Shown here: positions 41,201-52,002 of the stretch, piece by piece
How the letters are laid out: each line of letters begins with the position of its first letter
How positions within the stretch are numbered: position 1 is the stretch's first letter
Assembly: GCA_963070105.1 (NCBI GenBank)
Contig: OY718805.1
Coordinates: 1,116,001-1,180,000, forward strand
DNA length: 64,000 nucleotides
From: Litomosoides sigmodontis
Taxonomy: Eukaryota > Nematoda > Chromadorea > Rhabditida > Onchocercidae
Direction: 5' to 3'
The notes under the pieces: model-generated
Told to the model about the DNA's origin: nothing
The model's database searches: none
The model's input: only the letters and a program-made list of their open reading frames with translations
Translations under genes and position numbers: made by a program

Positions 41201-42940
41201 ATTTCCCATACTTAAATCTCCCTCACTTTCCCGCATATTTTTCATCAATTGTTCATTATCACCAAATGCTTCTGGCACCAATTTGCAATAACTATGATTC
41301 TCACTATTATCAAACTTCACCGTGTCGAAATAAACCTGAAATTATACAAAAATAAAAAAATATAGAAATCTTTCTTTAGCTTATATTCAGCTTATAAAAA
41401 ACCAATAACAAATAAATGGAAGAAGAGTTCCAGCCAAAAAAAAACTAACCGAACCGTCCTTGGTGACGTAACCATAACCATTATCTATTATTTTCTCTAC
41501 GTATGCAATAATTTCAGGAACATATTCCGAAACCCGAGTTAAAACAGTTGGTGGCAGCACATTTAAACGAGCCATATCACAGAGAAATTCGTTTTCATAC
41601 CTAGATGAGATGGTAGTTCATTTTATTCTTTTTTCGTTCAAAGCATTTTTCTAGCACATCGAATAAACTAAAAAATGCTAACTTCTTGGCAAGACGATCA
41701 AACACAGCCAGGTCGCTCACTGTATGTCTATAAAGCGAATCCAACCAGTCTGACAGAACATCCTTTGCTGCATGAAGCAGTTCATTCTTTGACTTCTCTG
41801 TTTCTTGTTGTTCCGATTGAAGCAATGAACACTCCAGCTTTTTCACAGCAACATGTACGTCTGAACACTGTAAAAGTAACACCAATTTCTAAGAGTGTTA
41901 CCTTTCTAAAATATTACGCACTTCAGATGAAACTATAAAACCGCATCACTAATGGGCTGCTCAGACTCCGTTTTAATATGATGTAAAGTGAAAGATTTAA
42001 TTGTTGTCCTCTATTTACCAAGAATTCTATCTTTATCTAGAGTTTACCATATCAGCCAACATGCTCTTTTTATCTGGATCAGTTTCATCTATACATTTGG
42101 TCTTGAATTGATCCAATGCTGACAGAGTGTCCTCGATAACCTTGGTTATAGAAAGCTCACCAAATCTTCCAGAAATATAATTCTCCAAGAGATAAAGTTG
42201 ACGAGCCCTGAAATTGCAATTCTACTCACTATTTCCACGAACTAAAAAATTCATCGAAACAGGAAAAATATTTTTAAGTAATTTACCTCTTAATAATTTT
42301 GTCATCAATATCTGTTATATTCATTATATACTGTATATCATAACCAAAGTAATCTTGTAAAACGCGTCGCAGAATGTCGAAAGAAAGATAAGCTCGCGCG
42401 TGCCCAATATGTGAAGAATCATACACAGTAGGTCCACAAATATACCATTTCACCTACGTTTAAGTTTAGTATTTTGAAAAGATTTAAAAATAAAATGATA
42501 AAGAATAATAGTGTGCGTAACTAAGAGTTCACAGTGCTACCTGTTTAGGGTTCAACGGCACAAAGAGTTCCTTTTTCCGCGTAAAGCTATTATATAAGTA
42601 AAGTTGTGGCGCTGGCTCTGCCACTGGTAGTTTCCATGTCTTTTGTGGACATTTTCCTGTAAACGATACCAATAAAACACCTAATAAGTTAAGGTTAAAA
42701 CTGCTCGCCAGAACAGTAGATATGAAATCTTAAATTTAATTAAACCACTTTCAATTCCTGATTTACTTCAATGTCAAATAGTTGCGTAATGCGAGATCTG
42801 TTTGGGCAAAATAGCTACGTTACCTTCTGCTCGTAGATTGCACGTTACAAAAAAAAAAATGGATAAAATATGCTTTAGCAAGAAAAGCAAAGACCTCCAA
42901 TCGCAGAGTTAGCTGTGTTGGCCCCATTGACCACAGCCAT
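38290..42940 (-). CDS. cars-1: Cysteinyl-tRNA synthetase, cytosolic eukaryotic type, 17 exons, 771 aa
   Basis: Charges tRNA-Cys. Exons: 42895-42940, 42541-42656, 42287-42453, 42048-42207, 41683-41867, 41450-41600, 41195-41335, 41039-41120, 40800-40921, 40343-40536, 40147-40252, 39895-40056, 39482-39606, 39241-39373, 38946-39128, 38591-38806, 38290-38316. The class I HIGH motif is at residues 69-72 ([17 protein letters not shown]) and KMSKS at 416-420. Zinc ligands fit C60, C358 (GWHIECSAM) and H383/H384/E387 (FPHHDNE). The eukaryotic C-terminal extension with IPPSEMF and a Lys-rich helix is present. The last nine codons (TVHELSSD plus stop) come from a tiny exon at 38290-38316; failure to splice instead gives VCFFTRF and a stop. 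In-frame codons continue upstream of the ATG at 42940 to an acceptor near 42965, so an earlier start in an unseen exon is possible. Confidence 0.95.
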
Positions 42941-44093
42941 ATTTCCACTGCCCAGTTTTAAGTAGCCTAAAAACATTCATATACAGATCGAACAAATAAA
43001 AGTATGACTAGGAAATGAATTAAAACATTTAGTACCTATGCAATAGTACCCAACATGATATGTTTGATTAATCGTCCACCATTTTGGTAAATCAAACTAA
43101 CAAATAATTAAAATTTCAACCCAAATCAATTTAAATCTACAGTCAGGTTATCAATTTCGTATCATTTAGAGGATTGAATGATAATTTTCCAACATGTGTT
43201 CTAAGTTAAACTATTCATAGCCGACAAGATGATCTCATTTAAATTTAAATATTAAGCCTCATTTAAATATTGAAAATTTCAAATCACTTCAGATGCAAGG
43301 GAAAATTTACAACTAAACTAGAAAAACACAGTAAGTTGTCAGCCACAATATCTGAAATACTTCGAATTCCAAATTTCACAGCTTTCTGATAAAGTAATAT
43401 ATTCACTTACAGCTATTTGTGACAGTGACTTTTGTTGCCAGCTGCCCAAACAGCAGCTGAATTCGATTCACTAAAAATAACAGGACGCTGGTACGGTGGA
43501 ATATATTTGTCCCAACCAATTCCGTAAAATTATCCCGCTCGATTAAAATCCTAAATTGCACAACAAGGAAAATACAAAACAAATCGCAATAAAGGACAAT
43601 CGACACCAATTAGGGAAACTGTAATGAATATTGATCCCACTCAACAGCTTAATAACAGCCAACCGCCGCCTGAAGCGTACGCTGCGTGAAGCTCCCAAAC
43701 ATATCCGACACTGTAAACGGATAACGCGACTCGTCCTTCAGCATCTGCGTCCTAAACCGGCCTGCCGCATTTTTCCTTCCAGTAGCGGGAATTTGGGATG
43801 GAAGTGCTGGAAAGTTCGTTGGTTTCAATAATTTCAGAAGTTTTAGATAGAAATTTTCATTTTCAAAACTGGCAAACACCTCCGTTCCTTCTTCTTCTCA
43901 TTTCCAGTTCATTTGCAGTTTGAATATTATGAAAATTTAAGCATTTTTTCTCCTAAAGAAATGAAATTCTGAATAAAATTCATCCAAATCTCATTTAAAT
44001 ATTGAAAATTTCAAATCATAAGTCATTTTGATTAATCCAATTACGTTGTATTCCAACCAAACAAATCGTTCCCGGAGCAGTTAAAGTGTTGAA
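42941..44093. other. Divergent promoter region between cars-1 and the MSP-domain gene
   Basis: About 1.15 kb between two divergently transcribed genes. A minus-strand 76-codon ORF at 43649-43879 starts with MFASFENENFYLKLLKLL and is Lys/Arg-rich; it could be read as an organelle-targeting leader, but I found no splice donor in the right phase to join it to cars-1. The phrase TCATTTAAATATTGAAAATTTCAAATCA occurs twice (near 43259 and near 43991), a short dispersed duplication. No other gene seen. Confidence 0.5.
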
Positions 44094-44763
44094 ATGCTTG
44101 ATGGATCGGATAGTAGTGGTAGCTCAGAAAGTAAAACAGTAGGAGATACGCCGGATTTCGAAGTTCAGCTGACTCCTTCATGGATCATTTTTACTGCTAA
44201 TGATGATTACCGAATTTCTCAATATACCCATTTTAAAGTAAACTTTTCCGAAGTTTGAAACAGAAGAATTTTTTACTATTGACTCATTGCAATTTTTGAT
44301 TTAATTCTTAAGGAAAAATATTGCAACATGTGTTCGAGCTGCAAAAGGTTTCAAGCATCTATTAATTTTTACTTTGAAGTGTTTTTTTAATATAAACTTA
44401 AAACTACAGGTTTGTAGTGATTTATTTGAAGTCAGAGGTCTTCATAAAATTCCCAAAAATCTTGTGCAGATAAGAAACAATGATCCGGTACCCATCGTAT
44501 ATCGTATACGAACAAGAGAACGCTCATTTCCCCGTTTTTCCACATGTCACGGATTTTTGCAACCAAATGAGGAAGACGAGGTGTGCGTATTGATACCATC
44601 ATCGGATTACTGGCCTCGTGATCCGGCTGAATATGCCGGTCGTCGCCATAAAGTGGTGGTCGAAAATCTAACCGTTCCTGTAGATGCAGGCAAGCCAAAG
44701 GATAAGAATGAAGCTAGTGCAATTTCAGGTAAGGTTGAAACTAGTATAGTAAAGGACAGCTAA
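44094..44763 (+). CDS. Small divergent MSP-domain protein, 2 exons, 165 aa
   Basis: Exons 44094-44237 and 44410-44763. The N-terminus (MLDGSDSSGSSES) is Ser/acidic. Residues about 20-130 resemble an MSP/VAP immunoglobulin-like beta sandwich: a hydrophobic first strand (FEVQLTPSWIIFTAND), the strand with Asn-x-Asp-Pro (LVQIRNNDPVPIVYRIRTRE, where MSPs have N-x-S/T and K-x-K/R-T), then a FLQPNEEDEVCVLIPSS segment matching the G-x-I-x-P region. The C-terminus is charged and disordered. MSP-domain proteins in nematodes act in sperm motility or as VAP-like FFAT binders; which applies is not evident. A strong donor (CAG|GTAAGG at about 44728) lies before the stop, so a longer spliced isoform is possible. 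No signal peptide or membrane tail is visible, unlike VAP. Confidence 0.75.
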
Positions 44764-46674
44764 ATACCAATATCGCAACTAACAGTTCAAACTCCGACCA
44801 TTTTCACAGAGGTTAAACTAAGCATTTCACTTTACCTTTTCATAACTACAAGGTTAAATGGCAACTTCCCTCAATTAGCTAACAGTAATTACAGCGATGA
44901 TATTTAAAGCAACACCACCACTAACACGAATGTACACCAAACTGAGTATATTACTGCCGAAGATAATAGACAACAAAAGTACGGAAAGAAGTACCGAAAC
45001 ATAAACTGTACAGGAATTGCTGTGATACGATTTCAGTTATTTGAAGAAAATACAGCAAGGGGAAGTCCACTAAGCACTTCAATAATTTTGACGAGGAAAG
45101 TAATTCATTTATATCGTTGCAGTACTAGAATTACCAGGATTTAAGTGTTCTACTGATTTCTGCAAATGATTTTTCCAATTTAACATTTCTTCACAGTACC
45201 ATTCAATTTTCATACGAAGCACTGTAGCATGAAAACAAAATTAGGGAAGATGTGTACTTCTACTTGAAATTTTGAAAGATACTCAAATATTAACAATAAT
45301 AAACTGGATGATGGAAAATGTCATACAGACACGCAATCTTCGTTCAATTTGCATTACAAAAAGATCAAATCTTTGCTTGAATATTCGGCTTCTTTCAAAT
45401 GTTGTGGGGAATATAAAAACTTTTCTAAATTAAGTGATTGTCAAATGAAACGGGAACACTATATTACTTCTGATAGACCCAATAGTCAATATTACTTCTG
45501 ATAGACCCAATAGTCATCTCATCTGTGCTGGGAAGTAGCAAGAGAAAAAAAAAAGAAAAATCATGATCTCCAACTTAACTCCGAATGGCATTAGCTTGTT
45601 CCAAACTTCGAGTTACTAGACGAAAACGCTGTCAGACAAAGGTCTCTTGTCCAATAGAAAAAACTTCATTTGAATTAAAGACAATTAGTTGATGATATAA
45701 ACTTGACGAGTACGTTCCAAAATATTTAAAGCTTCGTGGAATGCGGAGTGCCTTCAAAAAATGTATAAGGTACAGTTCCACTTTTCCTGAAAATTAAATA
45801 GCATTTGATTCGGAAAAATTTATTGTAACAAAAAATTTATTATTGAGCAGAATTGAAAGAAAATACAGATAAACAGAATTCATAAAGATATACATAAGAA
45901 AACCAACATTTAAGGACAATGTGTACTAGGCACTGAGGAACATGATTGATCGTGTAAATAAGAAATAGTGATTGTATATTTTAAAGCTATGTTTAATTTG
46001 CTTATATTCAAATTTTACGAACACAAAGTTTAAATGCAACCATTTTTTTTAAAAGCAATTGATTCCTTCTTATAATTACGACTAAAACAATGACGAAACT
46101 TTTTTAATAAAAAAACGTACAAATACAAACGGTAGAGCATGCTCACTTTTTTACACGTTTTCCATCTCTTCATGTCTATTTCCATAATAGGAACAGTAAA
46201 AGTGAATGGAAAAATTTGGAAAATGTATGCAAATTGAAAGACAATTTAAAACATAAAACAGCACTATTACTGGAAAACACAATTCTAAAGACAAGAAAAT
46301 ATACAGATAAAGCACCATATTAGCCAAAAGCACACTTGAATCGACGAATATCACGGGTTTCAAAGTGTTACGCTTTATATGATTACTATGGTAATCCATT
46401 TCCGCTATTTTAAAAAATATTTTCAACATATCTTGCCAGCATAAGCCTATTTGGCTGTACATATATCGACATCATAGATTAAACTAAAAAAGAAATTACA
46501 ATCATAATTAAAATCATTCGCATTTATTATTTTTACTTATCACCTACATATGTTAGAAGAAATTTCAGCAACTTGAAGTTTTTCTTGCCTCCTAATTAAA
46601 CAATAATTAATGACAAAATAAAGCAAAAGAAGATTGTTAGATTAAAAAAAACTATTAGGCAACGAGTACATAAA
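44764..46674. other. Convergent intergenic region with a tandem duplication
   Basis: About 1.9 kb between the 3' ends of the MSP-domain gene (+) and the SWT1-like gene (-). It contains the 28-bp tandem duplication at 45461. The ORF at 46151-46462 (minus, 103 codons) is Phe/Tyr/Leu-rich, lacks family similarity and is not accepted as a gene. Confidence 0.55.
45461..45516. repeat. Perfect 28-bp tandem duplication
   Basis: Units at 45461-45488 and 45489-45516 are identical and begin ATATTACTTCTGATAG. There are only two copies, with no ORF. It looks like a recent replication-slippage event. Confidence 0.95.
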
Positions 46675-49600
46675 TTAAACTAGTTGCGCCTGAAATTTAC
46701 GCAATTTGTCTTTAACTGTACTGGCATTGACTTCATATTCATCTGCCAGTTGCTTTTTATCAAAATGTGTCTGGAAACAATGAAGATCAGTTATTTTCAT
46801 ATCTACATATTCACGAACAAATAAAATGTAAGAAATCTACGCATAGCTATGATCCTACATTTGTGTTAAATTTAATTAAACTCGAATTATTTGTAGAACA
46901 TTCATTTCTCCTCGTGATGAAGTTCTATCTTATGAAAACCTAGTAAGAGTGAATACAAGGCAAAATCAAAATCCGGCCTTCCAGAAAAAAATGCCAACAA
47001 GTGATATTATTTGATTTAGCTGCTAATAATTCCATCATTAAATTTTAATTAAACGACATCAACCCCATCCTACTAATACAAAAAAATAGAAAAAACAAAT
47101 TTCGTTTCATACACGATTGCAAATAATTGCAATAACTTACCGCTGATATAAAAACATCACAGTCGGCATAAAAATCGTAAAATTTCGACACCATATCGAC
47201 CAAAACACTTAGCGAGGATGACTCATTCGCAATAACTCTAAATGAAAACAGCAAATACACTTTGCATCCACTTAGATGAACTAAAAAAACTTACGAATCA
47301 ATAGCTTTATTAATTCGTTCCATATCTTCCATTGATTTTCTGTCCTTCCTAAAATTTAACATAATTAGCATTATTCTGCCATAAGAATGAAGAATTAAAA
47401 AACTTAAAATCTACAAGCTGAAATAACTTCAATTTTAATTCCAGAAAATAATTTACCCGCGCTTAAGATGATCGATGAGCTCGGTAAATACTTTCAAAAA
47501 ATCGTCCATAGAATGTCTGTGCAGCTGGCATAATCTTTTCCTCTTAGATAGCCTTCCACTACCCTTAAAATTGCCGGAACAAAAATTTTGAATTTGCAAA
47601 ATTAATTAATACTGTCGGTGTAAACTTCCCTATGAGCAGTTTCCTGTAAAGTCTCAATACATGGAAAATTCAAACTGAGTTTATTTTCATGTCGAAATGT
47701 TCCTTAAAAACTGTATGAAAGCATCGCATTAGTTTCAACCAAACTTTCTTACCTCCTTTCCCACTTTTCGTATTGAATAAGGTGCCCGCCTCTGTTGAAC
47801 TTCACGCTGTTCAACTAAGCCTGGCACTCCACAGCTTCTTTTTTTAAAACGTACGAAGTCCCGGGGCTCATAAGACGACGATATTTCTCTCTGCTGCGGA
47901 AAACGTGTAAATGATGATGATGAAGAATCGCATGCAGCAATTTGCACAGTTTCAGCAGTTGATAATAATGGCCTATCAACTAAAGTAAACGAGAAGTCCG
48001 ATGGCGAAACTTTTTGGTTTTTCAACATGGGCTGCTGACTCCCGCCTTTTCGTGGATCGTTTGAAAGCAAATGTAACAACTCCTGAAACAAGTATTAAAT
48101 CATCTTGGGCAAAGATTTCAAAATAAATTCAAATCAACTTCTCTTTTATCTAAATAAATTGCAATAGATGAATGTACTTAAGTTCAACTTATCCAACATA
48201 GACCGAAATCAAAAAGACGAAACTGTTAGCTATGCAAAATTACACAATTAGTAGAAAGGTTGCATGTGGCAGTTACTAGCAAATCCGACACAGTCGAAAA
48301 ACAGCATGGGATAGGGGTATAAATCATATAACCTTGTATATTATCTGATTAAATTCAACGCAACCGAGTTTATAAAAGAACAAAAATGATGCGTTGCAAG
48401 CTACTGAAAACACTACAATAACAGTAATAGTACATTTCTGTCAGCTGTTATAATATTATGTGCTGCTGCTTTGACTGCAAGATTCTTGTCATTTGTAGCA
48501 AATACTACATGAATTGAATCGTTCTCGTCTGGAAAAGAAAAAGCAAGAAGCATTAAAAAAACAACAGAAAACATCGTTAGATGACGTATGCTGAACAATT
48601 AAGTAAGAATAAGACGCTAGCAGAACGGTAAAAGGTAATGGTACGCAAGATATAAGCAAAACCTACACTTTCTAGTAGTCAAAAATGCACATTTCAAAAT
48701 TATATCATCGTTATTCTGGCATCCAAATTCCTCCAGGCCACTTGAAGCCTAAAAAATACAGAATAAACTATCACGATTGTTAAGTTTCAAGCAAATCAGG
48801 AAAAATTATGACATAAATTCTGATTCAAACAACAACAAACCTCAAAAGTGTTTTCCACAAGCAGATAATTGCACCCACGTTTTATACAGTCATGCAGGTA
48901 AGCAATTGTTTTCGCAGCTTTAGATCGCAATTCATCAGATTTCTGAATGACATTTTACAATAAAAAAAAACGATACAAATGTAAAAAAATTGTATATGTG
49001 CATTACCGTGGTACTGAAAAATCATATAAATCATGGTACATAATAGTAACATATCTGTCAAACAATTAAAAGTGGAACTTTGAATGCAAAACATACGAAA
49101 ATGCAATTTAACAAAATAATTAGATTGAGTTCTACGATTGTCGACTAAAACCTACCGCTTTTTTTAAGCCGTCTAATTCTTGCAGAACTGTATATGGAAT
49201 AAGTGAACAGTATAATCCTGCAAAACAATCACTTTTTAAATCAATGTCAAGCTGTATATGGCCCGGAAATGAGATTTCCAATATACAAAATCATAATCCT
49301 AAAATGTCTAAAATAATTGTTGGAATTCTTTTTCAATATAGCCTTTTCTTTCACCTTATAAAAAAAGCTATATAATGCATGAAATGACACATACTTTGGA
49401 TGCACATTGGCAACAGCGCTGCGTCTTGGAGAAGGCAACTTGTGTCAAAAACTATAAGGACCATACCGGCATTTTCGATTTTCTCACAAGCTCCGGCATT
49501 TTTGTGGAAAAGCGGTGCGCTAGTCTAAAAGATGAACCAAGAAAGTCGCTATAATATGAGAACCAATACGAAAGTGAACAGAAACCACTAAGACCATAAA

Positions 49601-51152
49601 CAAAAGACCACACAGCTAAAAATTATTCATTAACCCCCAGTCGTTCCAAGTTTATTCAAAAAATTTTTACATCACTTTAGAATGTTAGAATGATAATGAA
49701 ACACAAACATCGGCAAGCAGATTTGGATGCAAAAAATGTTCTCGGCGAAATGCTTGTACTTCTTCAACAACTATATCTACCTCCATTGGCTCTTCATGGC
49801 AGTTTATTTCTAAAATTGTAAGAACTCTACATCTCAGAGGAATTTCCAGTTAACTGATAGCAACTTCTGAGTTTGCCAAATAGGAGAGGAATGACAGATA
49901 CTTCTGTCCTTCACACGCCATCGACCGGCCTCTGCCTTATAATACCAATATGAAAGAAATACGATTCATAAAACCTTCAATTCCAATTTCATCGGTTTCC
50001 ATCAATTCTTCACTTGTTTCATTTTCATTCGGCACATGCAAGCCATGCAAACAATCAAGTTTATCTGATCTTTTTCCATCAGCTTTCCATGTACTCCAAC
50101 TCCTTTGAGGGGTCGTACCTGTTCTAAATCATAAAAAATGAGTTAAGAATTTCGGAGAGTAGTTTTAGCGACCGGGACATAAATGAGAGATTAAGCCTGC
50201 TGCATTTTTACTTTTACTCCGTTTTCCTTTTCATATTATTAAAAATTTCTCATTAATTAGTAAAATAGAATTACTTACTTTTCTAGAACATCTGATGTTT
50301 TTTGTTGATGTTGTACAGACAATTCTTTCGAAGACAAACCAGAAGGTTTTTCCGCAGTTGGCATTTCCCATGTTGGTTGTTTTGTCTCCGTATTGAAATA
50401 AAATATTCTGAAATAAAGGCAATTACGACGAAAAACCCTACAGATTCTAAACATCGTAGTTCGCAGAAAAGATATGTCGCAATTTTCTCATCTTTACATT
50501 CTTATTTTCTTTTTTATTCCCGGCCACATTTCTATCGCTACACCTATATGTTAATCATCCATTCAATGTTCGTACATTTGAAGAAAGCATTCATTAGTTT
50601 TTCATAGAGAAAAAACCTCAAAAAACCTCCTTCTAAGTTTATTTACGAAAATATTTAAAGTATTTCCAAAGCAATATACTATACATACATTTTCTAATTT
50701 ACTAAGCAACAGTGCTTATTGCGAAGATAAAATGAATACAAGGTTATAATACACCGTAGCATATCTTTATCTTCCCTTATGTGATCGCTTATCCACGGTG
50801 CGAATATTTAATTACAACACTGAATGTCATGAGTCTTTAATTGTTTTGTCCCACTTTTTCAATTTCTATAACCGCTTCGTTGTAACAGTATGACGTTACT
50901 ATGTAACTATAAAGTATTCGCCAAAATACCAAGAGTAACTTCAACAAGTTCTCTCTAACGATTACGTCTATTCATTTAACTTCTACAACTCAGCCTTTAA
51001 ATTATCCTTATATTATTCTTGCCATCTGCTTTCTTCAATAAATTAATCCATAAAGGAGAGAAACCCTGAGACCGTTGTCTTTTTTCAGAATAATACGCTT
51101 TCCACGGTTCCGGTAATCCTGATACGTGAATTTCTTTCTTTTTTCTACCCAT
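46675..51152 (-). CDS. SWT1: SWT1-like PIN-domain endoribonuclease with N-terminal WW domain, 14 exons, 537 aa
   Basis: Exons: 51073-51152, 50279-50407, 49975-50123, 49709-49809, 49395-49524, 49156-49217, 48841-48942, 48667-48748, 48434-48528, 47753-48082, 47457-47563, 47295-47348, 47141-47237, 46675-46770. Residues 13-43 form a WW domain (LPEPW17...IFYFNTETKQPTW40EMP43) split by intron 1. Residues about 174-295 are a PIN nuclease fold with the expected acidic residues: D180 (VLIVFDTSCLL), E210 (PYTVLQELDGLKK), D265/D266 (NNDDIILKC) and D292 (VFATNDKNLAVKA). The yeast and human relatives are nuclear and act in quality control of mRNPs. After the PIN domain comes ELLHLLSND, as in human SWT1, then a Ser/Arg-rich linker and a short helical C-terminus. 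Exon 8 uses the second of two overlapping donors (GT|GTAGGT). An upstream ATG at 51236 would add a hydrophobic leader, judged unlikely. Minus-strand neighbours are unrelated. Confidence 0.88.
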
Positions 51153-52002
51153 TACGATGAAAAACGTGAATCGAATACCAGTCAAATAATTTGCAAGAAA
51201 AATCTGAAATGCATAATGGACTATAATTTGTTGCATTCTTATTTCAAACAGAACAATTAAAAAGGAGAAAAATGCGAAATAACACGTGCATACCTCATGC
51301 TTGAATAAGTGACCACATGAATAATTAGCATTTCTTCAGCGTTAAGTTGAGCTCATTGCATGCGACGTTGGTAAAGGTTCCCTTAAAGAGCAAGGACTTC
51401 GAAGAATGAAATGAATTGAGTGAAATTACGGGCACAACTAATTTAATTGAATTAGCACTAATGTACCAGTTTTGAAATCAAATACCTTCCACCAAGTGAA
51501 GATGAAAAAAACAGTGCGACAAATTTCAAAACATATCCTCTCTTAGCTACTGTTGCCATTGTTCTCTCTCCCTCACACATACTTTTTCAACCTCCTAATT
51601 CGGTACACTAACTCGTAAATTCTCTCAATCTCTGCCCTCTCAAATCCCTTCCCTTTCTCTCCTTCCCTACTTATATGAGCAATTAATGACAGCACTTACC
51701 TTATCTCATCACTTCCTCCATGTCTTACCAATTTTTAATTATCCCTGTCACCTCCCTCTAGTAATGCTATTTTTGTCCCACAGTAATTCCTCTCCCCACA
51801 CTCTTTCAGATTCATATCAAACTGTGATCCACCGTCCCGATGCCATGACTAGGAGCTCTGTGAAACTTCCGCGTTTCAGTTCTCTTTTTATTATATGTCT
51901 CGCTGCAGCATCAAATTGGATTTCATAGTTTCGTTTTTTTTTCGCTACTAACTATCTATTTTTCAGAATGTTTGAGATCCCTGAGAAATTTAAATTTGTG
52001 TA
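51153..52002. other. Divergent promoter region between SWT1-like gene and cog-8
   Basis: About 850 bases between two divergent start codons. It contains pyrimidine-rich CT/CCT stretches around 51550-51730, common in nematode promoters. An acceptor-like TTTTTCAG at 51959-51966 just before the cog-8 start suggests a 5' UTR intron or trans-splice site. No gene seen. Confidence 0.5.

Noticed and set aside
46151..46462. 103-codon minus-strand ORF
   Set aside because: Hydrophobic, AT-driven, no motif, and lies downstream of the SWT1-like stop without matching splice sites.
50302..50607. Plus-strand 101-codon ORF
   Set aside because: It is the antisense shadow of the WW-domain exon of the SWT1-like gene.
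51153..51236. Upstream start for the SWT1-like protein with a hydrophobic leader
   Set aside because: A membrane leader is inconsistent with a nuclear WW-PIN protein, and the ATG at 51152 has a more typical basic start.
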